Origin: Solen grandis
Lineage: Eukaryota > Mollusca > Bivalvia > Adapedonta > Solenidae
NCBI GenBank assembly: GCA_021229015.1
Contig: CM037788.1
Coordinates: 43,878,696 to 43,942,695, forward strand
Length of the DNA: 64,000 nucleotides
Reading direction: 5' to 3'
The stretch's first letter is position 1. Each line of letters begins with the position of its first letter. The notes below the pieces were generated by a model, which was not told where the DNA came from, searched no databases, and saw only the letters and a list, made by a program, of their open reading frames with translations. The position numbers and the translations under genes were made by a program. This document shows, one piece after another, positions 1 through 14,400 of the stretch.

Positions 1-1657
1 TTGTGAAAGATGCAAATTTTATTTCATCTAGTGACCTTCGAAAATCATATTCTCATTGTTACTCAAATTTTCTTTTTCTTTTATTTGAAAAAGTGAAATT
101 ATATTTCTATGAATTATCAAACATATTTGTTTATCTATATTGCAGTAATTGGAAACTATAAACATGCAAGTATGTTCAGTTTTTCCAGTAAATTCCGTTG
201 TGTGTAGGAGATGGGGTGTACAGTTTTTTTGTTGTTTTTTTGTTGGTTTTTTTGCCAGTCTACGGTGGCATAAGGTCGGGGCATGAAATATATGTTTACA
301 TATATTCACACAGTAGCTATCGCGTGCGCACACAATAATTATCGCGTGCGCACGCGATATGAAAATATCTTTCATGTCCCCTTTATTCCATCGTAGAACT
401 AACTGTCATGCAATATATGTAAACATCTGCTCCAAATTAAAAAAAAAATATGTGGCGTTGATGAGAATTAAAATAATACAAAAGGTAGAACGGTTGTACG
501 ATGTACGAATTATTGTCTGTGAAGCGATTCATACTGGGATTCAAAAAGCATTATCGGGCCATACCACATACCTATGTGACATCATTTTGAGCTGTAAAAA
601 GCAGCATCTTATGACTGCTGTAAGTATTTACTAATAATTTCTTCATCAATTTCAATGGAAAAGTGTGAAGAAAAAAAATGTATATTAAAAGTTTTCTTCT
701 CGTTATATGGCCTGCTTCAACTTGACACGAAGGATTGTTATTATACTGTCGAGTTGTGCGTCCTTATGTTGGTGCTATTATAATCAATTCATCCTCTTTC
801 GTGTCAATAGTTGTTTCTTTGTGTATTACGTTAATGTAAAAAAAGAATTGCGTCAGTCTATATGTAACATAGATCAACGGTAATCCGTGATTCCTGGACA
901 TTCTGCCTCAAGCATAGTTTATCAACAGCGAGCAAATAAAACATTACAATAGGTTGTAGCAATGTTTCGCTCATTTGAGTGGTTAGCTGGTTAACATTTA
1001 TTATGAATGTTTACGTCAATACCGCTTTTAATTGTCATGAAAATAATGTCAGTGAAGTCCCATTCATTTACAACTGTTCGTCGGTCACATTCGAATATAA
1101 TTCATATAAATACTATACATTTGTTACTGCATTATTTGTGTCGTACAATGCTTATATATTATTTTATTTTTGAAAGCTAAGGAGTCAAAATGTTTTCTAT
1201 ATTTGACTGTGATGATTGCTGACTAGTGCATTGGTTGTATATTAGAGAAGAAAATTGTATAAAATTGGGGCTAACTGCATCCCTAACGACATAAATAAAT
1301 AAATAAATAAATAAATACGAATTGTGCCTTAAAGAGAATTATAATCCAAGTTATGGCGATTACCTAGATAGTAGGAGATAGTAGGTTCGAAATAATTGAT
1401 ACATTTTAAAGTATCTAATCAAATACATTTCTTGAAATATATCAGGAACTAAAATAAAGACGCGAAACTACTGGCTTTAAATAAATATAAAAGGTGAGTG
1501 AACATATTTAATCGAGTTCGTGTTTAAACAGGGTTAAGTTGTATAAAAGTTTGTTCTACAAGTTTTCTGATTTTAAGTTCTGAAGGAATATCTCGCTGGG
1601 TCTCAAATTGACATTTTCCCATCTCAAAGTTTTGAAGATATAGAACTCCCATATTTA
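1..1657. other. 5' flank, no gene recognised
   Basis: AT-rich non-coding sequence. It holds an inverted-repeat structure at about 250-420 and an (AAAT)n tract near 1292-1316. The short ORFs here show no family resemblance. Whether it is intron or intergenic cannot be told. Confidence 0.5.
250..425. repeat. Hairpin-forming inverted repeat with perfect palindromic core
   Basis: Left arm 252-298 (ctacggtggcataagg, then gcatgaaa) pairs imperfectly with 361-400 (ctttcatgtcccctttattc, then catcgtag). The centre contains a perfect 20-bp palindrome at 340-359 and a partial copy of it near 318-332. It is probably a MITE remnant; no target duplication was identified. Confidence 0.45.
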
Positions 1658-1817
1658 TTGATCCAAGCATTAGAAAGTTTGCAAACACGTTTTTATCAGC
1701 ATGCTTTTATAGAAAAAATAAAAGCTCATGCTTCCGGTATTTATACAAAATTATATATTTTTAGAACAATATCAAAGACTTTGTTTATTTTCAAGAGGGG
1801 CCGGCTTTATTTTCATT

Positions 1818-1917
1818 NNNNNNNNNNNNNNNNNNNNNNNNNNNNNNNNNNNNNNNNNNNNNNNNNNNNNNNNNNNNNNNNNNNNNNNNNNNNNNNNNNN
1901 NNNNNNNNNNNNNNNNN
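1818..1917. other. Assembly gap (100 N)
   Basis: Exactly 100 N, a conventional gap of unknown size, upstream of the first recognised PKHD1L1-like exon. Earlier exons could be hidden here or lie upstream of the window. Confidence 0.98.
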
Positions 1918-1974
1918 TTATCTCCCTTTTTATTTATTTTTAATTTTTGTTGGGAGCATAATTCATAAACTATA

Positions 1975-2090
1975 CAAGGTATTGACTTGAAACTTACAAT
2001 ATAAATAGATGGTGAGATTGGGAAGTGCAGTAGCCAAGAACCTTAACTCTACCTGGACCAATTATTTTCATTTCATGTGTCTTTGGCTGT
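1975..2090 (+). repeat. Fragment of the gtgcagt-ccaagaacc satellite-like repeat
   Basis: The words aaggtattgacttgaaac, gggaagtgcagtagccaaga and accttaactct match the units of the array at 7620-8300 with moderate divergence. Confidence 0.5.
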
Positions 2091-2259
2091 AGGAGGGACA
2101 TTTTAAAGAAGAATAGGGAAAAAAAAATGTTTTGAGTGGAGGGAATGGGTACAAATTTTTGTTTATATTTGAATATACCAGGTAGTTGAGAACATGGGAA
2201 ACTCCCATAAGTCTATATTTTATTTAGACTGATTTTAATATGTGAGTCCATTCCCTTAG

Positions 2260-2431
2260 GTCTGAGAGCTGGTACTACACATGTGTAGATGTATATGCCT
2301 ATGTGATCGGTTTGTTTCCATCGGACACTGCCCATCGACTTGATGAAATCACAGTGGCAGAGCTAATTATGACACAGACTGCTATATTGATTCCTTCTTC
2401 ATTGGAAAGGATGTTACAACTAATGATCCAG
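2260..2431 (+). CDS. PKHD1L1: PKHD1L1-like exon 1 of window, with a frameshift
   Basis: The acceptor is ttcccttag and the donor is ccag|gtatgt. The first part reads SESWYYTCVDVY and HRLDEITVA. The last part, in the next frame, reads YDTDCYIDSFFIGKDV. Only the second frame joins in phase to exon 2, because the first frame meets a stop there. One base appears to be missing near 2355-2362, in gtggcagagc. Both halves match the same family segment, so this is one exon with a 1-base indel. Confidence 0.8.
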
Positions 2432-5400
2432 GTATGTATGTATCATTGAAAGAAAAGAAATCCTGAAAGGTTATATTTGTACAATAAATGACAGTCTAAA
2501 CAACTGGAAAAATATAAACAAATAAAATATGAAACCTGAACAAAAACATTGTGTGATGCACAGGTTAGTCTTAAACCTTGAGTTTTATCAGCAGAAAATT
2601 AACTGATCTGTGTAAATAAGAGCAAAAAATTGCTAGTCTTTCTTTTACAAAATAAAGGCAAACAGCTAGTATAATCAAATGATATTCAGTCATTGTCAAA
2701 TTGTCATAGCTGACTTGATGGTCCATAAAGTTGCTATGTTATTGTTTAATGTTTTACCTACAATAATCATTAATTGTGACCAATACAACATTATCCAAGC
2801 AATTCAAATCTAATAAGTATAAGAATTGATTAATAAGATTCATAGATATATCTACTTCTTAAAATCACTTGAATAAACTTATTGCACCATAAGCTTAAAC
2901 AGTATTCAAAATATATAAATCCTTACTTCTGCTTGACAACAGAATTTCATCGGTTGCGGTTGGCCCCTGCCAAGCCTAACGGCGCCCTTATGGACACCGT
3001 GACTGTGACCAGCACCTCAACCAGCCAGTACTCAGTCACCCTCAGTCCATTTGAGTGTGGTAATGAGTTCCCTCTGATTGAGCTAGCCAATGGTGGTGTA
3101 AGTCTGTTGTTAAGTTTAATTATATTAATTCTGTATTAAGTGTCCAAACCAGATACCTCTTTGTATTGGACTGTGTTGTAACTATTCTAACAATTTCCAA
3201 GTAATTTCCAAATAAAAGATTTAGGTTTGATGGGTTTGAGTGGAACGGTAATATGCCTAAATTTGTTTTATAATAGAGTACTTTGTATTGAATCTGCATT
3301 GATTGTATTTCTAGAATTATATTCAAACTCATAATTGTCTACATGAAAATTAATATTAAAGCCATTGTCAAATGATCATTAAATGAATATTCTTATGTAA
3401 ACAATAAATGTTTTCACAAAATTAGAAGGATCTTAAAATAAGACTTATCATAAAACCTGGTAAAATTGTAACTAAAGTTCAGAAGTGTGATTTGTCTCTT
3501 CTTACAGGTGGCCAATGGGCGTGTGTCAAGTCCCAGCTCTGCGGCAACCTATACCCTGTCCAACGGAGGGGCTGAGTACCTGAGTGTGACCAGGTCAAGC
3601 TTTGCCTCTGAACCAGTGACTGGCTTCATTGATATTACATTTAATGGAACAACAAGGAGAAGTAAGAGTTCATTGGAAATATTGTGTGCTTATTATATTT
3701 TCATACTACAATATCCTGTGAAAACAGGCAACTTGAGGGTCTCCCTGAAAAAGAGAAGTAAAAAAACATTTGGTGTAATAAACACATCATTGACACCCAC
3801 CATTGTTGTCATCTCCTCTAAACAATATACTCAAGTATTGCTTTTTATTTAAAATTACTTAATCAAATGAGATTGTTAATCTAATGTATTGCAGACTGCA
3901 GCATTATCTATCAAAATGAATGTGTGATTATATCTAATCTTTGTCTTTTTGAGCAGTAGCAATTTGTTATGCACCTTTATTAATGACCATGAAGTTGCTT
4001 TGTCAAGTGGTAGTACACAGAAATTTTGATCTAAAGGTTGTAGGCTTCAGTCAGTTTGGAACAAGATTCGTCCATGACCTTCTAATTTCCAAACTACAGA
4101 TACTGCTCAGAAACAGTTGAGAAAGATATAAAGTATTAGTTGTGTAGGTGAAAACATTTTCTAACTGACTGAAAATAAATAGATTTAACTTACTTACAAA
4201 CCTGTGAATGAAATAATATTTTCCACTTTCAGACCTGAATGTATCCCTTGAGGGTAAGGACTTTCGTAGAGAGCTGGAGACGCTGGCTGGAATAGGGGCT
4301 CTTCAGGTTGAAAAGACCGGCAACTGTGCAAACTTTGACCTCAGCGTAACCTTCCTCTCCCTTCCCGGTGACCTGCCTGAGATGACTGTAAGTACATTGG
4401 CTGTGAACAATAATTTAGTAACGGAGAAATATATCTACTATGTTTTGATATGATTTTTAGTGATCTTGGGTAAAGAAGTTAGGCAAAGGAAGAGGAAATG
4501 TCTTGTCTATAATTGAAGCTTACTCTTGTTCCATATCTAGTTCAATATGATGAATCACAGGTGTTTTGCTCTTTAAACTTTGGTGTCACAGGGATGCATC
4601 TGGGATATGTAGTTCGAAGTGTGAACCTGGAAGGACTTTTTATGATTTTAGAGGAAAATGAATTACTTACCTTTCAAAATGATAAATTTAAAGGATCAGC
4701 TTCAGCATTTTGATAGGTATAAGAAAGTATAGACATGGTGCGGGTAAAACATAGTGTCCATATACTCCTTTATACTCTTTGATTACACATGATTGACATA
4801 TCTGTACTTGCAGGTAAATTCAGGTAACCTGGTGGGCGTGTCCCCCCAGGGGGCTATCAGCACGGTGGTGGATGGGGGCCTGTATTATGACCCCCTGACA
4901 GGTGACATGGTGACCACTGTCCACTCTGAGCCTCAGGTCCGAGTGATCATCAATGATGTCCCAACAGCCTGCTCTGGGGATTGCTCCTTCACATGGTCAT
5001 CTGGTGCCACACCCTCTGTCACAGAGGTCACCCCAACTTCAGGTAATCTACACAGGTGTAAAGTCTGAGGTAGAAGCACCTGATGGATAATTGTCATAAA
5101 ATATTGGGATTCATAGTGTCCATGCTTTCCTGTGGCAAAAGGAACTGTAATCAAGATATATAGAAATATAGTTAGTTCTCAAGCCTCTCTGAGGTTCTTC
5201 TCATTTCAGATCATTGAAGACATGTAAATCTTTAGATAATGATTAGGACTCCTGTTGTTTCAGCATGTTTTTTCATAATTTTAGAAATCTTGTATAAAGG
5301 GATGATAAATTACAGATGTTTAATTTTTTTTTAATTTCATGGTAAGATTGCATTTTATTTCACAAGTAGTCTTTTATATAATATGCCTATTTTATTTTGA

Positions 5401-8400
5401 AATGACACAACATTTTAAAATAGAAATGTAGGAGGCTATTGCAGTCATCATTATAATATCTTAACTTGGTGTATGAATTGATATATCATTTATGAACATT
5501 TTCTGCCTTCTAATCAAAAGAATGAAATAAACTACATCATGTAAATTCCATTAACAGGGACATTAGCATTAGGAACCTCAATTACAATCACTGGTACTGG
5601 GTTCAGCACCGTTACTGTAGAGAACATTGTCACCATTGGTAATGTGGCATGTCAGGTTACCGCGGCAACCACTACCAGCATAACCTGTGATGTTGGTAAC
5701 GGGCCTATTGGAAGTTACATGGTCATCGTCACGGTTTCGGGAAAGGGAGATGCAGCTCATACTGGCGGGGACGTCAGTTTCACATACACAGCTGATATTT
5801 CCAGTGTTACTCCATCAACTGGCAGTCTTGGAGGTGAGGAGGGTGTTTTATCGATCTCATCATTCAAAATTTCACAGGTTTCATGATTAATTGCTGTTCT
5901 GTGGCTTAACTAGTGAAAGGAATTGATTAATCCTGAAAAATAAATGCAAAAATTAAAAGGAAAAAAACTTGGAAATATATCAGCTTTCATTTTTGCTTTA
6001 ACCCTTTCCCTCATATAGACTCATTTTGACGCACTCAATAGGTACCACATAAAGCCTGATCTGCAGAAAACCACAGTTAAACCTTACCAAATTTAATTAC
6101 AAAATCCTCATTTCCAGACCACTGAGGAGCAGCGAACAGCATAAAACCTGATCAGACTGTGAGTTACTCGCAGGCTGATCTGGTTTTATGTTGTTCGCAT
6201 AGGTCTTTTCATGGTTTCCTCTATGAGGGAAAGGGTTAAGGCTTTAGATTATTATGTATTCAGATTATTTTGTGAAAGTTAATTTAGTAAAATATTTTTT
6301 GAAATAGAAAATGACAGTAAATTGTCTCCTTTATTCCCATATTATAGGTGGCTCCATCTTGACAATCAGTGGTTATGGGTTCAAGTCAGATGCCAATGTG
6401 ACTATAAATTCTGCTCTATGCGAGATGATTTCTGTTCAGCCTGATCAAATCAAATGCAGGGCACCATCAGCTGTAAGTGTAACACACTGACCATATGACA
6501 CTTTTTTTTCTTCCTTAGCAGAGACTGTTCAAAGGCTTCTTCCTCTCTGAAAATTTCTTAATATTTAAGAAGTTTTCCCAAAATTGATAACTTTTTTATC
6601 CTCTCAAATATATATTTGTATTTAAATATATTCCTGTAGTGAGTTATTCTTGATGTTATAGAATGCCAGTGGTACCCATGATGTGGTGGTTACACAAGCG
6701 GCAACACCTCTCACCTACTCCAGCTATAGCTACGAATCAGGCCTTACCCCCTCTGTAACCAGTGTTGCTCCATCCTCCATTGATGTCAGAGGTATGTTCA
6801 AATAATTCTTCACTAACATTTTAGACCATTGAAAATCCAGATCATAGCTGGCATGTGATAAATAGTTGAAACAAACAAAAATGCCTTTAAACATATGTTA
6901 ACAATTTTGAATAATATTTTCTGTCAAGGTTGCCACTATGTTAAACTGCTGTTGTAAACAGAGTTGACAGTAATGGGCCATGCCTTTAATATACTCATAT
7001 CATGCTCTTTTACAATTTTTTTTCCATTTATTTTTACCTGTGATTGGGATATGCATAGATCTAGTTACTGTCCTAATTGTAAAACATGTGTGTATTTGTG
7101 TTCTACATCAGATACTATCATTATTTTTCCACCAGGTGGAACTGTCACAATTTCTGGGTCATCCTTTGGCTCTTCTCAGAGAAATATGTACCTGGACAAA
7201 ACATCTGTTACTGTCACCTCTTGGTCTGATAACCAGGTTGTTATAGAAACAGGATCTATCACCCCTGGAGAGAAAGAGGTCAAAGTTGACACTGCTAATG
7301 GATTTGCCATTTCTGGGTAAGTTTAGGATCTCGTTTCATATAGTTTTAATGACTGGAAATTCATTCTGAAATTAAGTAAAATCAAAAGAATTTAGATAAA
7401 GCAGAAAGTGGCTGAGAAGAAATATTTCCTTTTTTGATGAAGTTTGAGATAAAATAGGTATACCTTTCATGCATCTATCATACTTTTATTTATTTATTTA
7501 TTTATTTTTTCAAACAGTTATCTAATGAGATGCAGCTTGGCAATTACTTAATTGAAAGTTTATTCTCCTATTTACTTTTCTTCTTCTTCTTCTATAGTTC
7601 CTGGTATTTGCTAACAATCATTTTCTGTGGATAGATCTCTTTGATGGGGAGTGCAGTGGCCAAGAACCATAACTCCCTGTTGCATAATTTTAGAGTTATT
7701 GCCCTTTGTAAATTTTCATATTTAATTTTCGTCCAGGCTGTACCTCAAAAAGTATAAAAGGTATCAAGATGAAACTTCATATGTGGATTGATCTCATTGA
7801 GGGGGAGTGCAGTGACCAAGAACCATAACTCTCTGTTGCATAATTTTGGAGTTATTGCCCTTTGTAAATTTTCATACTTAATTTTTGTCTGGACGGTAAC
7901 TCAAAAAGTGTAAAAGGTATCAAGATGAAACTTCATATGTGGATAGGTCTTATTGAATGAAAGTGCAGTGACCATAATGCTTTAATATGAATGCTTGCAG
8001 TCATGTAGTATATATTACATTACCTCAATATACACCCAACACAACAAAGTTGTAATGGGGGTATACTGGATTCAGCTTGTCCGTCTGTCTGTCCGGCCAT
8101 CCCGCTGTCTGTCTTTTTTTGTCCGGACCATAACTCAAAAAGTTGAAAGATAACAGGATGATATTCTATATGTGGATAGATCTCATTGAGGGGGAGTGCA
8201 GTGACCAAAACCATACTCTCTTTTGTGTAATTTTGGAGTTATTGCCCTTTGTAAATTTAGATTTCATTGAAAGGAAGTACAGTGCCCAAGAACAGCAACC
8301 CTCATTCGCGTAATTTTAAAATCTCTGTGACAAAGCGGCATATTGCATGACAATTGCAGTCCTAGTTTAATTCAAACATGAAAATAAAATTATAAGTTTA

Positions 8401-11400
8401 AAAATGCATGAAACAATGAAAGACACATTCTGATGGTATAGAATTCCATGCTGATACCTCATTGGTGATACCATAGTATTTGACGTAATTTTCACGTGCT
8501 GTAGTGACCCACAACATGCAACCACAATTATTCAAAACTTGCTTAAAGAGTTATCAGTGTATTGCTAACAATTATCTTTCAAAAAATTGTTTATATTAGA
8601 AACAGCTGTTTTTAGACTTGCATATTTACTTTTCCATCTTTAACATAAAGAATTAAGTATCGCGTTACTAGCAAGCACCATCTTGTGTCTTTAACTACAT
8701 GTATATGATTTATATGTGTGTGCTTCATATAATATTATGATTTTGACAGTTCATGTGTTAAATCTTTATTTTTATACAAATTGCAATCAAGCAGATTTTT
8801 TTTTTTTGTAAGTTGGTATCAAAAGATAAACTTTTGTGTTTAGTTTCTATCATTCTCTTTTTTCTGCCATATTCAGGGGTGTGCTGCCAGTTCTGAGCGT
8901 TGTCCTGGAGGTGACCAATGTCTACCCACTGCAGGGTTCTCTGAAGGGAGGTACCAGACTGACCGTCACAGGATCAGGGTTTGGGACCAATGTCACAGAG
9001 CTGGACATTGCCGTGGGAACAGTGGCTTGTGATCCTTCACAGGTTACTGACACGCAAATTGTCTGTCAGATTGTGGACGCGGGGAAGATTCATGAGATCA
9101 CCAACTTGGGCTCGGATCCTGGTTGGTAGCATGATCTTACACAATTATTTCTTTCATTGTAATGATAAGTCGGCTTCACAAAGATAAGCTGTACACAAAT
9201 TATATAGTAAATCACAGATTTTGGTCTAAATGAATAAATCCCAGATGTCTTTGTTTTTCAGCATATGGAGTGTACTATGCATATGACAAACCAAACATGG
9301 TCATAAACCAGGGAGACTTTGTCCGCTGGACCTGGGAGACCCCAGAGTTTGTGAACAACATTGCCCATGCCATCATTGAGGTGGACAGTCCTAGCTCAAC
9401 CACGGCCAAGGTGGGCGGCTTCTCCAGTGGAACACCCTCCAAGAATGGTAAGTACCTTTGATAAAGGGATAAGTTTGTTATTGTAATTCCTTACTGAAAT
9501 GATTAAGTTTATAATAGTAGTTTGGTCCAGTGGTAGCATTGCTTTACTCCAGATTAGAAGGCTTTAAGTTCTGACCAAGTTATGGGCTAGATTGACTAAA
9601 GATCTTCCCAGGGGTGAAGTTCTGGTGCAATCAACCATTAATGGAGACTATAGTACAGTTTGTAAAACCTTGATTTCCAGTGGGCAAGAATATCAAGTAT
9701 ATGTTTGGATTTTGGAATACTAAAGTCAGAAGAATGCTGCCAGGATACAAATAAACCTGTGGTTGCTATGGTTGCAGGTGTATTTGAGTACCAGTTCACA
9801 CAGGTGGGGACATACTATGTGTGGAGCGGCTATGTGGATGAATACGGTATCAAGAACTATGCTGGGACAATTGAAGTTGTCACGCCAACGTCCACCCTGG
9901 AACCTGTCCATGTCAGCAGAGTGGGGCAGGAGGCTGCTTACAATGTTGGAGGTATTGTTAACTGATAGACTGATTAGTAGGCTTATCTGATATTTTTAGG
10001 GAATAGCTTCTCACCTGTATTCAGTATGTAATTTTATAACATTCTACCTCATTTAGTGAGAAAAAGGTGTTCACATATTACCAAAAGCTTAACAGTTCCT
10101 TATTAAAGCTCAGATGTCATAGACTTTGTGTATCAGTATATACTTACTAAGTTTGAAATTAATTTATATTCCAGGAGCTGCGGATCCAGTAGACTCCTCC
10201 TCTTGTCAGTCTGTAACCACACCCCTCAGCAGCTGTTCTGACACACTGCCATCAGGTGGGGATCCAGCCAGGTTCAACTTCGCCTTCTATACTTGTTCCA
10301 CACCCAGGATTGACGCTATTGATCGCACAAATGGCACAACTACTTCTGATGTTACCCTCACTGGTGAAGGATTGTCAACTGTTGATTGTCAGAATGAGAT
10401 CTCCATTGGTGACTTCTCTTGTATTGTCACTTCCTCCTCTGACACATCAGTGACCTGTAACATGGCAAACACCGGCGAGCCAGAACTTGGAGTCTTATTC
10501 CCATTTGAGGTTCGAGTTGGAAACAGAGGTTTTGCTCTTATGAATATCATAGAACTGGAGTATCGCAGTTTTGCACTGGTTCCAATCATTGAAAGCATTG
10601 AACCATCAGCTGGGTCCATGGCTGGTGGTGCAGTGGTCACAATTACTGGATTTGGATTTGGAGATTCTGCACTTGTATATATTGGTGGCTCCATGTGTAA
10701 CATCCTAACCAACACTTACACAGAAATCACATGCGAGAGCCCGTCGTCAACATCACAGGGTGACAAGGAGATCGAGGTCCATGCATATGTAAACGGGAGT
10801 CCCCTTCCAGCTGAGTGTGGAACCTCAACAATGACATGCAGATATTCCTATGCCAGACTGTGGACCCCATCTGTATCAGCGATCAGCCCAGATGTCATGG
10901 ATGGTAGCACTACATTCACTATAACTGGAGTCTCTCTCGGGACAGACACTTCTGCATTGGATGTCAGTATTGGAGGAGTGTCTGCATCCCTTACATCGGC
11001 CTCTGACACTGAAGTTATAGGGACCATCCAGAATATACCAGCAGGTGGTAATGATGTTGTTGTTAAAGTTGGAAATTATGGCAAAGCTTCAGGAAGCCTG
11101 AGTGTGACTGGTACTCCAGTTATATCCAGTATAACACCTTCGTCTGGCAGTACCTATGGTGAGACTCTGATCACAATATCTGGAAATGGTTTTGTATCTG
11201 GTCAGACGTCTGTGCTACTTGGTGGGGCCAATTGCTCCATCATTACGGTAAGTCTGTCAGAAGTCACATGTCTCACATCAGCTCATGCAGCTGGTTCCGT
11301 CAGTGCAGATGTTACATCTAACGGACAGGCATACACACCAAATTCATATTCGTATGATTCCTCTGCCACTCCAGCCGTCTCCTCAGTTAATCCAACAGCC

Positions 11401-14400
11401 GGCTTGGTGGGTTCCACTCTGACAATATCCGGCTCAAACCTCAACTCTGGTACCCCGACTGTTTTACTAGATGATGTAGCATGTACTGTGATAAGCAGCA
11501 CAGGATCTGAGATCCAGTGTACTGTAGGGAACCATGCTACTGGGTCCGTACCAGTCTATGTCCATGTGGCTGGACTGGGTGCCTCCAACACCGATGTTAT
11601 GTTTGAATACCAGCTGTCTCTTTCCAGCATCTCCCCCACTACAGGTAAACAATGTAGCAGTTTTATTTAATGCTTTTAATCTTTATCATACCCCCAAGAA
11701 AAAAGTTTTTTGTGAGGGTGCAGTGGTCCAGTGGTAACGTACCCAATTACGGATCCGGATTACGGATTGTGGGTTCGAACCCCGTTGGAGGCAAGAATTC
11801 TTCATGACCTTCCCGGGTGCAAAGTACTGGTCCAACCCAGGATATGTCGAGAGGGATTATTATAAGTTGTAAGAACTTTTTCCCAATCGACATAAAATGA
11901 ATAAGTTTAAACTAAGAAAAAAGTTTTTAGGGCTTATTTAGGATAACATGTCGTATTGTAATTGTTTCAGTTAAGTAGATCTCCTCTGTTATAGTTGATT
12001 AGCATATCATTTGTAATATGTCTATAATTGAAAACATTTCATGTTATTTAAATAAAGATATGATCGGATAAGAGTAAAATAAGAACATATTTTGATAGAA
12101 TATTATTACAAGAATCTGAATTTAATTTTGATGAACTTTTACAGCATTGAAGTAAGTAAAAAAAACAAACATGTAAATGTAGAAAACAATTTTGTGCTAA
12201 ATAAATTTGTGCTATGGATGTTATGTCTGTGTCTATTTCTATTTCTAGGTGGCACTGCTGGATGTCAGACAGTTACATTGGCAGGTACTGGGTTTGATGA
12301 CTCGGCCAGCATCACTCTCTGTGGTCAGCCATGTGGGCAGGTCAGCTCCACATCCACACAGTATGTGTGCAAAACACCGTCCAACACAGGTTTGTATGCT
12401 ATATAATGTTTAACCCCTCACCACTTGGACATAGCATTTTACACCATGTTAGACCCTTTAGCCTCATCAGGGTTTGCAATATAATTTTTATTCATCTTAA
12501 CCCTTTCCCTCATATAGACTCATTTTGATGCACTCAATAGGTACCACATAAAGCCTGATCTGCAGAAAACCAGTCAAACCTTACCAAATTTAATTACAAA
12601 ATCCTCATTTCCAGACAACTGAGGAGCAGCGAACAGCATAAAACCTGATCAGCCGGCGTGTTCTCACATGCTGATCTGGTTTTATGCGTTGCAAAGTCTT
12701 TTTAAAGGGCCTCTATGAGGGGAAAGGGGTTATGGTTGATTTTTATAAAGAGTTTAAAGTTTATAATTTTTCGGATGTACAGGCTGGTCACTTTTATATA
12801 ATGATCACTTTGATCATATAAGGAAAAAACAACACAATATCATGGATGTTTGTAAGAGCATAGTAAAATAAAATTGGTAAAGGATAACCTCAAAACAGAT
12901 TTTTAAGTAAGTTAAACATTTGATTGGAATAAGTTGTCTGATGCTTGCAACATGCTTAAATCCCTTTTTCAAAAAAAATTTTGGGGTAATCAAACAATGC
13001 GGCCCTTTATTACCACCTTTTTTAATAAAAAGTTATTAAAACCCCCCCAAGTTTTTTACCAAAATATTTTTTCCATTAAGCGACTTAAAATTTATTTAGC
13101 CCACCCCACCACCCAATAAAAGCCGCCCCTTGTATGCCACAATAATTATGAAACCCCCGGGCAGGTTTTTATCCCCCGGGAGGGGGGGACTGTGTAACCC
13201 TATTTACTTTACCTCGGGGGGAAAAACCAATTAATTTTTTTTTGAAAGTTTTCTCTTTAAAAACAATTTTTTTTTTGCAGTTCCCCGCATTTCCCTTTTT
13301 ATTAGGCGTTTTAAAAGTTATTGGTAACTAAGAAAAAATTTATTGATGTTTTCAGATTTTTTTAAAAATTTTAATTTAAAAGGGTTTTTAAATTAATCTT
13401 GTGCATGGAATCCCTTTTTTTTTATATAATATTAACCTTTTTGCGTTTAAAAAATTTAGGAGCCCTTTTTAAAATTTTCTTTTTTGGGTTTGGGTTTAAA
13501 AGTTAGAAGGCATTAAGACTGTTGTTAAAAAAAAAATTTTTCCCTTTAAAAGTTTTTAAAAAACATACATTTATTTTTTTCAAATTTTTTTGTTTTTCCC
13601 CCCCTTTTCCGGCAAAACCAAACAAATTTTTTCCAACAATAACCCCCCCCAAAACCTTAGATGGACAAAAAATAACCGGGTATTTTTTTATAAAAAAACC
13701 CAAAAAAAATGTAGGTTTACCCCCCCTTTTTATGTTTTTAATTATTTTCCCCTTTGGGGGCTTGTTTTCAGTTGGTATATTTTGCTTGTTGGCTGATTTC
13801 CATTTTAAAATTTTATTTTTTAAAACCAAAATTTCAAAAGGGGCAATTTTTGGCATTTAAATCTTTAAAAACAATGTGATTTTTTTATATTTTTTAAAAC
13901 AATGGAGTTCCCCCAGTATCCTTTTAATTCATGGAAAAACATTTTGGGGGAAATTTTTACAAAAAAGAAAAAAATTTAAAAAAAGGATTTATTAAAAATT
14001 TTTTCTTTCTATTTTTATGTGGGGAAAGTCGACAAGTGATCAGGGGTTTCGGGCCCAGCTGGATTGTTGTAAGGGGGAAGAGAGGCTCTGGGGAAGGTGC
14101 TAAAATAATTAGAAAAAGTTAAGGTTTTGAAACCGGGGCAAAGTGGAGGGGGGGGAAAAATTTTTCCCCGAAATTTTTTCCCCGAAATGGTTAGTAAAAC
14201 CTTTTTTTGACTGTTTATTTAAAAAAAAATGTTTAATAAAATTCCCGTTTTAATTTTTTTTTTTGTTGAGGGGGTGAAAAGGGTTTTAAAACACTTTTTT
14301 TTAAAAAAGAGGGGGGTCAGGGGGGTAACCCCCCCAAGGGGAATGTTAAGATTTATTAGAAAAAGTTTTTTATCTAGAATTTCTTTTTGATAGTTAAAAT

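Noticed and set aside
11711..11790. tRNA gene call on A- and B-box sequences
   Set aside because: The tRNA-like part is fused to a SINE body and flanked by a target duplication, so it is a SINE head. The same applies at 48630 and 56460.
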